Shown: positions 9,613 through 19,767 of the stretch, piece after piece | How positions within the stretch are numbered: position 1 is the stretch's first letter | Layout: every line of letters begins with the position of its first letter | From: Paracoccaceae bacterium | Lineage (GTDB): Bacteria; Pseudomonadota; Alphaproteobacteria; Rhodobacterales; Rhodobacteraceae | DNA: 41,419 nt | Direction: 5' to 3' | Assembly: GCA_017854675.1 (NCBI GenBank) | Contig: JAFMHE010000008.1 | Coordinates: 1 to 41,419, forward strand | The notes under the pieces: generated by a model | Database searches by the model: none | What the model was told of the DNA's origin: nothing | The model's input: the letters and a program-made list of their open reading frames with translations, nothing else | Program-made: the position numbers and the translations under genes

Positions 9613-10025
9613 ATCTCTTGCGGATCACCCGGCGCATCGGCGTCGCGGCGCACCCGGTCTTCTGCCAGCATCCTGCGTGTTTCGTCCATCTGGTCGAAGG
9701 TCTGGTCCAGTTGAAACCGCAAATCGGGCGAAAACTTGAGCGTCAGCTTTTTTGACACTTGTTTGCGCAATTCGCCACGGTTGCGGGACAACAGCTTGAG
9801 CACCTCGTCTTTGCCCTCACCACCCAGCGGCAGCACATAGGCTGTCGCGAGCTTTAAATCAGATGACATGCGCACTTCGCCCACGGTAATGGACATGCGG
9901 TTCAGGTCGGGGTCATGCACGTCGCTGCGCCCCAACACTTCAGCAAGCGCCCGCCGGATGGTTTCGCCGACGCGCAGTTGGCGTTGTGACGGGCCTGCGC
10001 CCTCGTGAGATTTGTTCTTAGCCAT
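9609..10025 (-). CDS. rbfA: 30S ribosome-binding factor A
   Basis: [57 protein letters not shown]...[23 protein letters not shown]. Confidence 0.94.
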   Translation of the reverse strand: MAKNKSHEGAGPSQRQLRVGETIRRALAEVLGRSDVHDPDLNRMSITVGEVRMSSDLKLATAYVLPLGGEGKDEVLKLLSRNRGELRKQVSKKLTLKFSPDLRFQLDQTFDQMDETRRMLAEDRVRRDADAPGDPQEI

Positions 10026-10108
10026 GCGCACCATCTAAGCGGTCACGCGGGCTTTGCCAAGGATGCGCAAGCAGGCTACACGAAGGCGCGCGCAAAAAGG
10101 AGCCGAGC

Positions 10109-10930
10109 ATGACCGACATTCCCCGCATTGCCATCACTGGTGCCTCTGGTCGCATGGGTCAGATGCTGATCAACCATGTTATCGCATCCGACCGCGTCAT
10201 GTTGAGTGGCGCGATTGAGCGTGAGGGCCACGCTTGGGTCGGCAAGGATATAGGTGAGGCGATGGGCGGTGCACCACTGGGTATCATTGTGACGACGGAC
10301 GCGGCGACAGCGATTGCCCAAGCGGATGCGGTTATTGATTTCACCGCCCCTGCCGCGACTCTGGCGTTTGCAGGCCATGCTGCGGCGGGCGGCACGGTGC
10401 ATGTGATCGGCACGACAGGCATGTCGGATGATGAGATCGCCCAGCTTGATGCGCCTGCGGGGCGAACCGTGATTGTGCGCGCAGGCAACATGAGCCTTGG
10501 GGTTAACCTGTTGACGCAGTTGACTAAACGTGTGGCTGCGGCGCTGGACGAGGATTACGATGTCGAGGTGATCGAAGCGCATCACAACCAAAAGGTGGAT
10601 GCACCTTCAGGAACTGCATTGATGCTGGGGGAGGCCGCCGCCGAAGGGCGCGGCGTGGCGCTCAGCGATGTGAGCGACCGGGGCCGCGATGGGATAACCG
10701 GTGCGCGCAAGCGGGGTGATATCGGGTTCACAGCGATCAGAGGGGGCGACATTGTTGGCGAACACGACGTCATGTTCGCCGCAGCAGGAGAGCGGATCAT
10801 CCTGCGTCACATCGCGTCTGACAGGTCTGTTTTCGCGCGTGGCGCGCTCAAGGCCGCGCTTTGGGGGCAGGGCCGTGCGGCTGGTGCCTATGACATGCTG
10901 GACGTGCTCGGGCTGTCTGACACGCTATAA
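10109..10930 (+). CDS. dapB: 4-hydroxy-tetrahydrodipicolinate reductase
   Basis: [18 protein letters not shown]..., [38 protein letters not shown]. Confidence 0.97.
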   Translation: MTDIPRIAITGASGRMGQMLINHVIASDRVMLSGAIEREGHAWVGKDIGEAMGGAPLGIIVTTDAATAIAQADAVIDFTAPAATLAFAGHAAAGGTVHVIGTTGMSDDEIAQLDAPAGRTVIVRAGNMSLGVNLLTQLTKRVAAALDEDYDVEVIEAHHNQKVDAPSGTALMLGEAAAEGRGVALSDVSDRGRDGITGARKRGDIGFTAIRGGDIVGEHDVMFAAAGERIILRHIASDRSVFARGALKAALWGQGRAAGAYDMLDVLGLSDTL

Positions 10931-11010
10931 AAGACAAATTTTTGCCGTTTCGGGAACTTTTTAGAAAGGTCGGGCGTAGTAGATACAGACATCGTCTAAG
11001 GAGCCTTGGG

Positions 11011-11367
11011 ATGAAAGTATTTGCTGCAACATTGAGCATCTGCGCGATCATGGCGGCAGCACCCGCTTTTGCGGAGTATCAAAAAGTGACCAGTCGCAGT
11101 GACTTTGTGTCACTTGTTGGCGGCAAAACGCTGACGCGTCCCTTGGTAAAGCTTAATATTGCGCCGAATGGCAGCATCACAGGTTCTGGTGCGTCTTGGC
11201 CCGTAACCGGCAAATGGCAGTGGCAAGGTGAATACCTGTGCCGCAGTCTGGTGTGGGGCGGGGATGATCTTGGTTATAATTGCCAAGAGGTGCGCACAAA
11301 TGGAACGCGGGTGCGTATCACATCTGACCGTGGCGCGGGCGAATCGGCAGATTTCCGTTTGCGGTAA
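11011..11367 (+). CDS. Small exported protein, conserved hypothetical
   Basis: MKVFAATLSICAIMAAAPAFA signal peptide, then EYQKVTSRSDFVSLVGGKTLTRPLVKLNIAPNGSITGSG...; AGGAG upstream of ATG 11011. Confidence 0.75.
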   Translation: MKVFAATLSICAIMAAAPAFAEYQKVTSRSDFVSLVGGKTLTRPLVKLNIAPNGSITGSGASWPVTGKWQWQGEYLCRSLVWGGDDLGYNCQEVRTNGTRVRITSDRGAGESADFRLR

Positions 11368-11395
11368 CACCCCTTTGATATAGCAGCCGAGCAGA

Positions 11396-11611
11396 TCAGA
11401 AATCGACCGCGATCCCTTTCTTTTCCCAATCCCCGTACCGCACAGGTTCTGGTCCGTCCCGGCCCCCTAATTCTGGCGGCAAATCCAGCTCTTTAGCCTT
11501 CTTGCGCCGCTCTTCTGCTTCGGCCAGTGCGCGCTGCGCGGCAGGGGGCAGTGACGCGCGCGCGCCCTCTTTGATTTCGGTCTCGGGTGTGGTTTCAGAA
11601 TTCTGTGTCAT
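11396..11611 (-). CDS. DUF1674 / succinate dehydrogenase assembly factor 4-like protein
   Basis: 71 aa from MTQNSETTPETEIKEG; C-terminus LPPELGGRDGPEPVRYGDWEKKGIAVDF matches the DUF1674 (SDHAF4) C-terminal motif. Confidence 0.8.
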   Translation of the reverse strand: MTQNSETTPETEIKEGARASLPPAAQRALAEAEERRKKAKELDLPPELGGRDGPEPVRYGDWEKKGIAVDF

Positions 11612-11685
11612 AGCATCCCCTTGAGGCAACGGTATCTTTGATATACGCCGCCTCATGGTCTGGACAAGCGGTAAGGGAAAAGTTG

Positions 11686-12960
11686 ATGTCAAACACTGGT
11701 GTGCAAGCCCGCCGAAGCGCTGTTTTTTTGCTGGATCAAATCCTTGGTGAAGAGCCACGCCTGATGTCAGAGCTGCTGGCTGGCGGTGCGCTTGATAAAC
11801 TCCCGCCCGATGACCGTGCCCGCGCGCAGCGACTGGCGACACAAACTCTGCGCGGGTTAGAACGCGCCGACCGATTGTTGCAAAAACACCTGAACAAGCA
11901 ACCACCGCTGACTGTGCAGAACGTCCTGCGGGTGGGTACGATTGAACTGTGTCAGGGGGGGGCTGCACATGGTGTGGTGAACACGATGGTCAATCTGGTG
12001 TCTCAACACCGCACGCTAAGCCACCTCAAGGGCCTGACAAATGCCGTCCTGCGCAAAATTGCGGCGGATGGCCCTGCGGCGTGGGACGCCTTGCGCGCGC
12101 CCCGTTTGCCCAAATGGTTGCGCGGCCCGTTGTCAGAGGCGTGGGGCGCCGATGCGATTGCCGCGATGGAGGCGGCTCATTTTGCCGGTGCGCCGCTTGA
12201 TTTGACCGCGAAAGGCGACGCTGCCGCGCTGGCAGAGCGTGTCGGCGGAACGGTTCTACCAACTGGATCGGTGCGCGTGCAGGATGCCGGTCAGGTGTCT
12301 GCAATGCCGGGTTTTGCCGAAGGAGAATGGTGGGTCCAAGACGCCGCTGCGGCGTTGCCCGTTCAAATTCTGAAACCTGTGGCCGGAGAACGCATTCTTG
12401 ATCTGTGCGCCGCACCGGGTGGTAAGACGATGCAGTTGGCCGCGATGGGCGCGGATGTGACAGCGGTTGATGATTCCGTGCCGCGCATGGCTAGGGTTAA
12501 GGAAAACCTCACCCGTGTAGGCCTTAAGGCCAAGACGGTCATTCAGGATGCGCGCGCGATCAAGGGCAGCTATGACGCGATCTTGCTGGATGCGCCTTGT
12601 TCTGCGACCGGCACGATGCGCCGCCACCCTGATCTGCCTTATGCAAAAGACGGCTCGGAATTCGGGGAATTGATCGGGCTGCAAGCGGAAATGATTGATC
12701 ACGCGTGGTCGGTTCTGAAACCCGGCGGTCGCATGGTGTTTTGCACATGCAGCCTGCTGCCAGATGAGGGCGAAGTGCAAGTCGATGAGGCGCTTGAGCG
12801 GCACGCTGACATGCGCGTTGACGTCGATGCGTTGAGCGTCGCGGGTGTCGATCCGGCGTGGATTTCGTCCGAAGGCGGGTTGCGGTTGCGCCCTGATTAT
12901 TGGTCCGACATTGGCGGCATGGATGGATTTTATATCGCTATGTTGCGCAAACAGGGCTGA
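11686..12960 (+). CDS. rsmB: 16S rRNA (cytosine-C5) methyltransferase, RsmB/NOP family
   Basis: NusB-like N-terminus; ILDLCAAPGGKTMQLAAMGADVTAVDDS, LDAPCSATGTMRRHPDLPY, VFCTCSLLPDEGE. Confidence 0.92.
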   Translation: MSNTGVQARRSAVFLLDQILGEEPRLMSELLAGGALDKLPPDDRARAQRLATQTLRGLERADRLLQKHLNKQPPLTVQNVLRVGTIELCQGGAAHGVVNTMVNLVSQHRTLSHLKGLTNAVLRKIAADGPAAWDALRAPRLPKWLRGPLSEAWGADAIAAMEAAHFAGAPLDLTAKGDAAALAERVGGTVLPTGSVRVQDAGQVSAMPGFAEGEWWVQDAAAALPVQILKPVAGERILDLCAAPGGKTMQLAAMGADVTAVDDSVPRMARVKENLTRVGLKAKTVIQDARAIKGSYDAILLDAPCSATGTMRRHPDLPYAKDGSEFGELIGLQAEMIDHAWSVLKPGGRMVFCTCSLLPDEGEVQVDEALERHADMRVDVDALSVAGVDPAWISSEGGLRLRPDYWSDIGGMDGFYIAMLRKQG

Positions 12961-13713
12961 TCAGCCCGCGCTATCCGGCGGGTTCGGAACGGCCAGATAC
13001 GCATCCTTGGGGATTGAAACGAACCCGCGCAGGCCAAGGGCTGCGCGGTCGTCATCGGATAGCCCTTCAATTGCCGCAACAACTGCCGCGCGCGTTGCGT
13101 TTGCATCCGCCGCTCCGGCCGTGATGTAGGGCAGGCCGGGCGTTGGTGCGGTATATTCAAGCACACGCAAACCATCTGCGAAGGCATCGTATTTCTGGAT
13201 CAACCGCCAGGTAACGCCGTCGATGGCGGCAATATCGGCTTTGCCTTCCGCGACCATCCGCGCTGATGCGACATGCCCGTGGCTTTGAATGCGGTTCGGG
13301 AACCAAAATCCAGCCGCTTTGACGTGGGCATAGGCCGCAGCAAAACCCGACTGTGAATGGGTTTGATTAAAGGCGAATCTTGCATCGGCATATTCGGCCA
13401 ATACCGCCCTTTTGTCGTCCGCACGCACGACAATCGCACTGTTGTAGTACCCCGGTTTGCACTCTGGCAGGCCAAAATCGGGCGTGCCGACCAATTGCAC
13501 GCGGTCATGCAGCCACAGACGGAATGGCATGCCACAGGTCTGGCTGAGCACTAGATCGGGCGCTGTCCAGACCTCCATCATATCTTGATCATTGGCGAGG
13601 GTTTCGGGGGCTCCAATCCCGCGCTGGGCCAACTCTGACCGGATATGCACCCAGTATCTGCCGTTTGGGGCGGATAATTCGGGGCGGGCATACATCATCA
13701 AGCTGGCAGTCAT
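12961..13713 (-). CDS. PhnD-like phosphate/phosphonate substrate-binding family protein without obvious signal peptide
   Basis: SQTCGMPFRLWLHDRVQLVGTPDFGLPECKPGYYNSAIVVRADD...FAFNQTHSQSGFAA...IAAIDGVTWRL; start taken at MTASLMMY. Confidence 0.75.
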   Translation of the reverse strand: MTASLMMYARPELSAPNGRYWVHIRSELAQRGIGAPETLANDQDMMEVWTAPDLVLSQTCGMPFRLWLHDRVQLVGTPDFGLPECKPGYYNSAIVVRADDKRAVLAEYADARFAFNQTHSQSGFAAAYAHVKAAGFWFPNRIQSHGHVASARMVAEGKADIAAIDGVTWRLIQKYDAFADGLRVLEYTAPTPGLPYITAGAADANATRAAVVAAIEGLSDDDRAALGLRGFVSIPKDAYLAVPNPPDSAG

Positions 13714-13903
13714 AGAACGCAATCTTTCAAACTGTTATCCTGGCCGCTTTAGCGAGGTTTGCGCCATGCTGAAAGGGTTACAGGGCGGGTTATGCGTGCA
13801 AACCTGCCGATCTTTGCGAAAGAGCGGGAAAAGGCGGTGACTTGTCGCGGGCATGCGGCTATGGTTTTGCAAAGCGCCATGAGAGCGTCAAGGCAGTGGA
13901 TTT

Positions 13904-15646
13904 ATGTTCAACATCACCCGACTGAAAGCGCGCCAAGCGCGGTTTCTGAACTTGTGGCATGCCCGTTCCGCCACGCGCCGCACGCGCGAGGTCAAGGGGT
14001 TTGTGTCCTCACCAGAGCCGCGCACCATCGGGTCGTTCGCGCGCGGGCGGCAGTTGACGGGCGGTAACTACCTTTTTGCAGGGACGCTGATCCACGCGCC
14101 GGACATGACGTTGTGGGAGTTGACCGCGCCTGATGGAAATTATGCCGCCGATTTGCACGGTTTTGCGTGGCTGGATGATCTTGCGGCTGTGGGGGATGCG
14201 CGCGCCCGTGATACGGCACAAAGATGGCTCTGGGATTGGATTTCCGTTTACGGCAAGGGGAAAGGCCCCGGTTGGTCGCCTGATCTGACCGGCAGACGGC
14301 TGATCCGCTGGATCAACCACGCCTTGTTTTTGTTGCGCGGTCAGGAGCCGCAGGAAAGCCACGCCTTTTACCGTTCACTTGAACAACAAACCGAGTTTCT
14401 GTCGCGCCGTTGGAAGGCCGCCGCCCCCGGTTTGCCGCGTTTTGAGGCGCTGACAGGGTTGATTTACGCCGGTCTCGCGCTCGAAGGACAAGAGGCGCTG
14501 GCAGATCCAGCGATCAAGGCCTTGGCGCGCGAATGCGCCGTCCAGATTGACGCGCAAGGTGGTCTGCCCACCCGTAATCCCGAAGAACTGCTGGCTGTTT
14601 TCACACTGCTGACGTGGGCTGCGGCGGCCCTTACGGATGTGGGGCGACGTGTTCCAAGTGATCACGTTGCCGCAATTGAACGGATCGCGCCCACCTTGCG
14701 CAGTCTGCGGCATTCGGATGGCGGCTTGGCGCGTTTCCACGGCGGTGGTCGCGGGATTGAAGGGTGGTTGGACCACGCCCTTGCCGCGTCAGGCGTGAAA
14801 GCAGCGCAGCCTGACGGGCTCTCTATGGGTTTTGCGCGACTATCCGCAGGTCGCACCAGTATTGTAATCGACGCATCTGCGCCGCCATCGGGTGCTGCAT
14901 CGGCAAACGCACATGCCTCTACGCTTGCGTTTGAACTGACGTCAGGCCGTCGCCCTTTGATTGTCAGTTGTGGGTCGGGCGCGTCTTTTGGCATTGACTG
15001 GCGCCGCGCCGGGCGGGCGACGCCATCGCATTCGGTACTGTGTCTGGGCGGTTTTTCCAGCGCGCGGCTGTCCGAGCCAGATAAGTTCACCGGCATTGAG
15101 ACGTTGATTGACGGGCCGAGCCATGTTCCGATCGAGATGAGCCAGGCCCCCGATGGGGTGCGCTTTCAAGGTGGGCATAATGGCTATGTGCGCAGTCACG
15201 GCCTGACCCATGCGCGCACGCTTGAACTGACCCAAGACGGGCGCGGTCTGGCGGGCGAAGACATGCTGCTGGCGATGGAAGACATCGAGAAAAAGCGGTT
15301 TGATGCAGCCCTTGACGCCGGATCGCTGAAGGGCCTGAAATTCGACATCCGGTTCCACTTGCACCCTGACGTGGACGCCACTGTCGATCTGGGCGGTGCA
15401 GCTGTTTCGATGGCGCTGAAAAGCGGTGAGATCTGGGTGTTTCGACACGACGGGATGCACAACCTGACGCTTGAGGCGGGTGCGTATCTTGAGACCACAC
15501 GTCTCAAACCGCGCGCGGCGACGCAGATTGTTCTCAGCGGAATGGCATTTACTTACGCCACACGGGTCCGCTGGTCCTTGTCCAAAGCGCAGGAAACTGC
15601 GATTGGCGTGCGGGACTTGTCTATGGATGAGCCGTACTTCGAATAA
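13904..15646 (+). CDS. Heparinase II/III family protein
   Basis: 580 aa; [24 protein letters not shown]...[23 protein letters not shown]...[20 protein letters not shown]...; alginate-lyase/heparinase type architecture. Confidence 0.85.
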   Translation: MFNITRLKARQARFLNLWHARSATRRTREVKGFVSSPEPRTIGSFARGRQLTGGNYLFAGTLIHAPDMTLWELTAPDGNYAADLHGFAWLDDLAAVGDARARDTAQRWLWDWISVYGKGKGPGWSPDLTGRRLIRWINHALFLLRGQEPQESHAFYRSLEQQTEFLSRRWKAAAPGLPRFEALTGLIYAGLALEGQEALADPAIKALARECAVQIDAQGGLPTRNPEELLAVFTLLTWAAAALTDVGRRVPSDHVAAIERIAPTLRSLRHSDGGLARFHGGGRGIEGWLDHALAASGVKAAQPDGLSMGFARLSAGRTSIVIDASAPPSGAASANAHASTLAFELTSGRRPLIVSCGSGASFGIDWRRAGRATPSHSVLCLGGFSSARLSEPDKFTGIETLIDGPSHVPIEMSQAPDGVRFQGGHNGYVRSHGLTHARTLELTQDGRGLAGEDMLLAMEDIEKKRFDAALDAGSLKGLKFDIRFHLHPDVDATVDLGGAAVSMALKSGEIWVFRHDGMHNLTLEAGAYLETTRLKPRAATQIVLSGMAFTYATRVRWSLSKAQETAIGVRDLSMDEPYFE

Positions 15647-15668
15647 GACTGACCAAAGGACCGTTACT

Positions 15669-17255
15669 ATGCCCGATCTCGCCCCGCTCAAACGCGCTTT
15701 GCTTTCTGTTTCCGACAAGACCGGTCTTGTCGAACTGGGCCGCGCCCTTGCCGCGCGCGGTGTCGAGTTACTAAGCACAGGCGGCACAGCGCGCAGTCTG
15801 CGCGAGGCGGGCCTGACCGTGCTGGATGTGGCGGATGTGACCGGATTTCCCGAGATGATGGATGGCCGGGTCAAGACGCTGCACCCTGTGGTGCACGGTG
15901 GACTGCTGGCGCTGCGCGATAATGCGGATCACGTGGCATCCATGGAAGAACACGCGATTGGCGGCATTGATCTGGTGGTGGTGAACCTGTATCCGTTCGA
16001 AGAAACGGTCGCCAAAGGGGCGGCTTATGACGAGGTGATCGAGAACATTGATATTGGTGGCCCGGCGATGATCCGGTCTGCGGCCAAGAACCACGGGTTT
16101 GTGACGGTCGTTGTAGACACCGAAGATTACGATGCGGTCATTGCCGAGCTTGAGGCCAATAACGGGCAAACGACCTATGGGTTGCGCCAGCGCCTTGCCC
16201 AGACGGCATATGCGCGCACGGCCGCTTATGATACTGCTGTCAGCACATGGATGGCAGCGCAGGTTGGTGGCACGCCGCGCCGCCGGACGTTTGGCGGGAC
16301 GCTAACGCAGACCTTGCGTTATGGCGAGAACCCGCACCAGCAAGCGACATTCTATACCGATGGATCAACCGGTCCCAGCCTTGCCACAGCAACCCAGCAT
16401 CAGGGCAAGGAACTGTCCTATAACAACATCAACGATACCGATGCGGCCTTTGCTTTGGTCAGTGAATTTGCGCCTGCGGATGGGCCAGCCTGTGCGATTA
16501 TCAAACACGCAAACCCGTGCGGTGTGGCAACCGGCGATACGATGGTAGAGGCCTATACACGCGCGTTTGATTGCGACCGCACATCTGCGTTTGGCGGGAT
16601 TATTGCGCTGAACCAGCCGCTTGACGGGCCAACAGCCGAAGCGATCAGCGGTATCTTTACCGAAGTTGTGATTGCACCCGGTGCGGACGCTGATGCAGTC
16701 AGTATTTTCAGCAAAAAGAAAAACTTGCGTTTGTTGACCACAGTCGGGTTGGCTGACCCGGCTGCGGCGGCTTTGGCCGTGCGTCAGGTGGCAGGCGGCT
16801 GGTTGGTGCAGGACCGTGATGTGGGCCGTGTGCTGGCGGGTGATCTAAAGGTCGTGACCAAACGCGCGCCGACAGATCAAGAACTCAGCGATATGATGTT
16901 CGCCTGGACCGTCGCGAAACACGTTAAATCCAACGCGATCATCTACGTCAAAGATGGCGCAACCGTCGGCGTCGGCGCGGGCCAGATGAGCCGCGTGGAC
17001 AGCACGCGTATCGCAGCGCGCAAGGCGCAGGATATGGCAGAGGCGATGGGCTTGCCCGCCCCGCTGACCCAAGGGTCGGTTGTGGCATCGGATGCGTTTT
17101 TCCCGTTTGCGGACGGATTGATCACCGCCGCCGAAGCGGGTGCCACGGCGCTGATCCAGCCGGGCGGGTCCATGCGCGATGACGAAGTGATCGCAGCGGC
17201 GGATGCGTTGGGTCTTGCGATGGTGTTTACCGGCATGCGCCATTTCCGGCACTGA
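15669..17255 (+). CDS. purH: Bifunctional AICAR formyltransferase/IMP cyclohydrolase
   Basis: [44 protein letters not shown]...[13 protein letters not shown]...[13 protein letters not shown]...[11 protein letters not shown]. Start at 15669, not 15471. Confidence 0.97.
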   Translation: MPDLAPLKRALLSVSDKTGLVELGRALAARGVELLSTGGTARSLREAGLTVLDVADVTGFPEMMDGRVKTLHPVVHGGLLALRDNADHVASMEEHAIGGIDLVVVNLYPFEETVAKGAAYDEVIENIDIGGPAMIRSAAKNHGFVTVVVDTEDYDAVIAELEANNGQTTYGLRQRLAQTAYARTAAYDTAVSTWMAAQVGGTPRRRTFGGTLTQTLRYGENPHQQATFYTDGSTGPSLATATQHQGKELSYNNINDTDAAFALVSEFAPADGPACAIIKHANPCGVATGDTMVEAYTRAFDCDRTSAFGGIIALNQPLDGPTAEAISGIFTEVVIAPGADADAVSIFSKKKNLRLLTTVGLADPAAAALAVRQVAGGWLVQDRDVGRVLAGDLKVVTKRAPTDQELSDMMFAWTVAKHVKSNAIIYVKDGATVGVGAGQMSRVDSTRIAARKAQDMAEAMGLPAPLTQGSVVASDAFFPFADGLITAAEAGATALIQPGGSMRDDEVIAAADALGLAMVFTGMRHFRH

Positions 17256-17265
17256 GTAACGGGGT

Positions 17266-17757
17266 ATGCGCACATTCATTTGGGCCGGTTTCGCCGCCTT
17301 TTTCATCGACCAGATCAGCAAGTATATCGTCATTCATGTGATGGAGCTTTCGCGCGTGCGGGCTATCGACGTGTTGCCGCCGTTGCTGAACTTTCGCTAT
17401 GGTGAGAACCGCGGGATCAACTTTGGCCTGTTCGATGATGCGTCGGACACCAGCCGTTGGTTTTTGATCGGTGTGGCGCTGGTCATCTGTATCGGTGTTT
17501 CCGTCTGGGTCGCGCGCAGCCCGATGCGCCCCATTGCGCAGGTCTGTGCCGGCTTTTTGGTCGGGGGGGCGCTTGGCAATGTGATTGACCGCGTACTTTA
17601 TGGCTACGTGCTTGATTTTTTGAATAATTCCTGTTGCGGTTTCACCAATCCGTTCGTCTATAATATCGCGGATGTGTTCATCTTTGCCGGGGCTATTGGT
17701 CTGATCTTTTTCACGGATGACAAGCAATCTGGTGCCAAAAAACGCCCCAAGACGTAG
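17266..17757 (+). CDS. lspA: Lipoprotein signal peptidase
   Basis: [62 protein letters not shown]-type motif ([13 protein letters not shown]). Confidence 0.95.
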   Translation: MRTFIWAGFAAFFIDQISKYIVIHVMELSRVRAIDVLPPLLNFRYGENRGINFGLFDDASDTSRWFLIGVALVICIGVSVWVARSPMRPIAQVCAGFLVGGALGNVIDRVLYGYVLDFLNNSCCGFTNPFVYNIADVFIFAGAIGLIFFTDDKQSGAKKRPKT

Positions 17758-17829
17758 TGCGGGCAAAAACGACAGTGACATTGCCGCCCCGCCTGCGATA
17801 TTGAGGGGCAGACCCGAAGGAGACGCACC

Positions 17830-18336
17830 ATGCGCCGCATCGCTTTGTTCATTCTGTTGCCTTTGACTTTGGCGGCCTGTTCGGGTCAGGGCCTGCGCGA
17901 TTTGCGTACGAATTCTGAAGGCCCCGATGAATTCATGGTGCAACCGGTCAAAGCGCTTGAGACGCCTACCGATTTGACCTCGCTTCCGACACCGACGCCC
18001 GGTCAGGCCAATCTGACAGACAGATCCGCGTTGAACGAAGGTATAACCGCATTCGGAGGACGGCCAGAGGCTGAGGGTGGCGGTATCCCTGCGGGTGATG
18101 GTGCCTTGGTGCGCCACGCGAGCCGCCTTGGCGTCGCATCAAATGTGCGTGAAGAACTGGCAGAGGAAGATGCGAAGTTCCGCAAGCGCAAAGTTCGGTT
18201 TACCGGCATTCGGATCGTCCCCGTTGATCGCTACAATCAGGCGTACAAGCGCCAGACGCTGGATCAGGACGCTGAAGCGCAACGTTGGCGTCGTGCGGGT
18301 GCGCGCACGCCATCGTCGCTACCTGCGTTACGGTAG
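17830..18336 (+). CDS. DUF3035 family lipoprotein (BamF-like)
   Basis: Lipobox-type N-terminus MRRIALFILLPLTLAACSGQGLRDLRTNSEGPDEFMVQPVKALETP..., typical DUF3035 start. Confidence 0.75.
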   Translation: MRRIALFILLPLTLAACSGQGLRDLRTNSEGPDEFMVQPVKALETPTDLTSLPTPTPGQANLTDRSALNEGITAFGGRPEAEGGGIPAGDGALVRHASRLGVASNVREELAEEDAKFRKRKVRFTGIRIVPVDRYNQAYKRQTLDQDAEAQRWRRAGARTPSSLPALR

Positions 18337-18426
18337 CGCATTCCGCTCACATTTGCGCGGTCTGCCTTGAATGTGGACGGCAAACGCGTACCTAAGGTCA
18401 CAAGTGTTCAGACCAAAGGACGAACT

Positions 18427-19767
18427 ATGCCCCGATTTCGGATATTCGCAGCCCTTGTTGCTGCGTTCTTGCCTATCACTGCACATGCCAGCACCAACGA
18501 AGCGGTCACATATTTTACCCTCGACAACGGGATGGAAGTTGTCGTCGTAGAAGACCACCGCGCCCCTGCGGTGCAGCAAATGGTGTGGTACCGGGCGGGG
18601 TCAGCAGATGAGCCGAAAGGGTCATCCGGCGTTGCTCATTTTCTGGAACATTTGTTGTTCAAAGCGACAGACAAGATGGAAGCGGGTGAGTTTTCAGCTA
18701 CCGTGGCCGCAAACGGGGGCCGCGACAACGCCTTCACCAGCTATGATTACACGGCGTATTTTCAGCGTGTCGCCGCCGACCGTCTGGAACTGATGATGGC
18801 GATGGAAAGTGACCGGATGAAGAACATCCGCCTCACGCCTGAGAACATCGCGACAGAGCGCGATGTCATCCTTGAGGAACGCAACCAACGCACCGAAAAC
18901 AACCCCGGTGCGCTGTTCAACGAACAATTGAGCGCGTCGCAATACCTCAACCACCGCTACGGCGTTCCCATCATTGGTTGGAAGCACGAGATGGAGCAGC
19001 TTGATCTGCAAGACGCGCTTTCGTTTTATGAGACCTATTATTCACCCAATAACGCCATTCTGGTCGTTTCCGGCGATGTGGAGCCCGAAGAGGTGCGCCG
19101 CCTTGCCGAGAAATACTATGGCGTGATCCCTGCCAACCCTGACCTGCCTGAACGTCTGCGCACCGAAGAGCCGCCGCAGATTTCGGAGCGACGTTTGACA
19201 TACCGGGACGCGCGTGTCGCACAGCCCTACGTTACACGGTCCTATCTGGCGCAGGAACGTGATCCGGGCGCACAGGAAACTGCCGCTGCCTTGACGATCC
19301 TTGCGGAAATCCTTGGTGGCGGGACGACATCGTATTTCGCGGAAAAGCTGCAGTTTGATACGCAAGTGGCCACCTACACGGGGGCGTTCTATCGCGGTTC
19401 ATCGCTGGACGACACGACCTTTGATGTTGTCGTCGTTCCTGCCGCCGGTGTTAGTTTGCAAGAGGCCGAGGATGCGATGGACGCTGCAATGGCAGAGTTT
19501 ATGGCAGAGGGTGTCGATGCAGAACAGCTGGACCGGATCAAACTGCAAATCCGCGCAAACCAGATCTATGCCCGTGATGCCGCCGACAGTGTCGCCAACC
19601 GTTACGGGCAGGCGCTGTCTATCGGGTTGACCGTTCAAGATGTGCAAAGCTGGCCGGATATTCTGGAAGCGGTCACTGCCGAGGATATTATGGCCGCTGC
19701 CAAAGACGTGTTTGATCGCAAGCAATCTGTGACCGGTTGGTTGATGAAAGAGGAGGCGACGCAATGA
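18427..19767 (+). CDS. M16 family zinc peptidase (catalytic member)
   Basis: Signal peptide; HFLEHLLFKATDKM (HxxEH zinc motif), NAFTSYDYTAYFQ. Start at ATG 18427. Confidence 0.92.
   Translation: MPRFRIFAALVAAFLPITAHASTNEAVTYFTLDNGMEVVVVEDHRAPAVQQMVWYRAGSADEPKGSSGVAHFLEHLLFKATDKMEAGEFSATVAANGGRDNAFTSYDYTAYFQRVAADRLELMMAMESDRMKNIRLTPENIATERDVILEERNQRTENNPGALFNEQLSASQYLNHRYGVPIIGWKHEMEQLDLQDALSFYETYYSPNNAILVVSGDVEPEEVRRLAEKYYGVIPANPDLPERLRTEEPPQISERRLTYRDARVAQPYVTRSYLAQERDPGAQETAAALTILAEILGGGTTSYFAEKLQFDTQVATYTGAFYRGSSLDDTTFDVVVVPAAGVSLQEAEDAMDAAMAEFMAEGVDAEQLDRIKLQIRANQIYARDAADSVANRYGQALSIGLTVQDVQSWPDILEAVTAEDIMAAAKDVFDRKQSVTGWLMKEEATQ

Noticed and set aside
14942-15874. 310-aa minus-strand ORF spanning heparinase and purH
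   Set aside because: Crosses two well-supported opposite-strand genes and has no recognisable motifs.
17227-18117. 296-aa minus-strand ORF
   Set aside because: Antisense to lspA and the DUF3035 gene.
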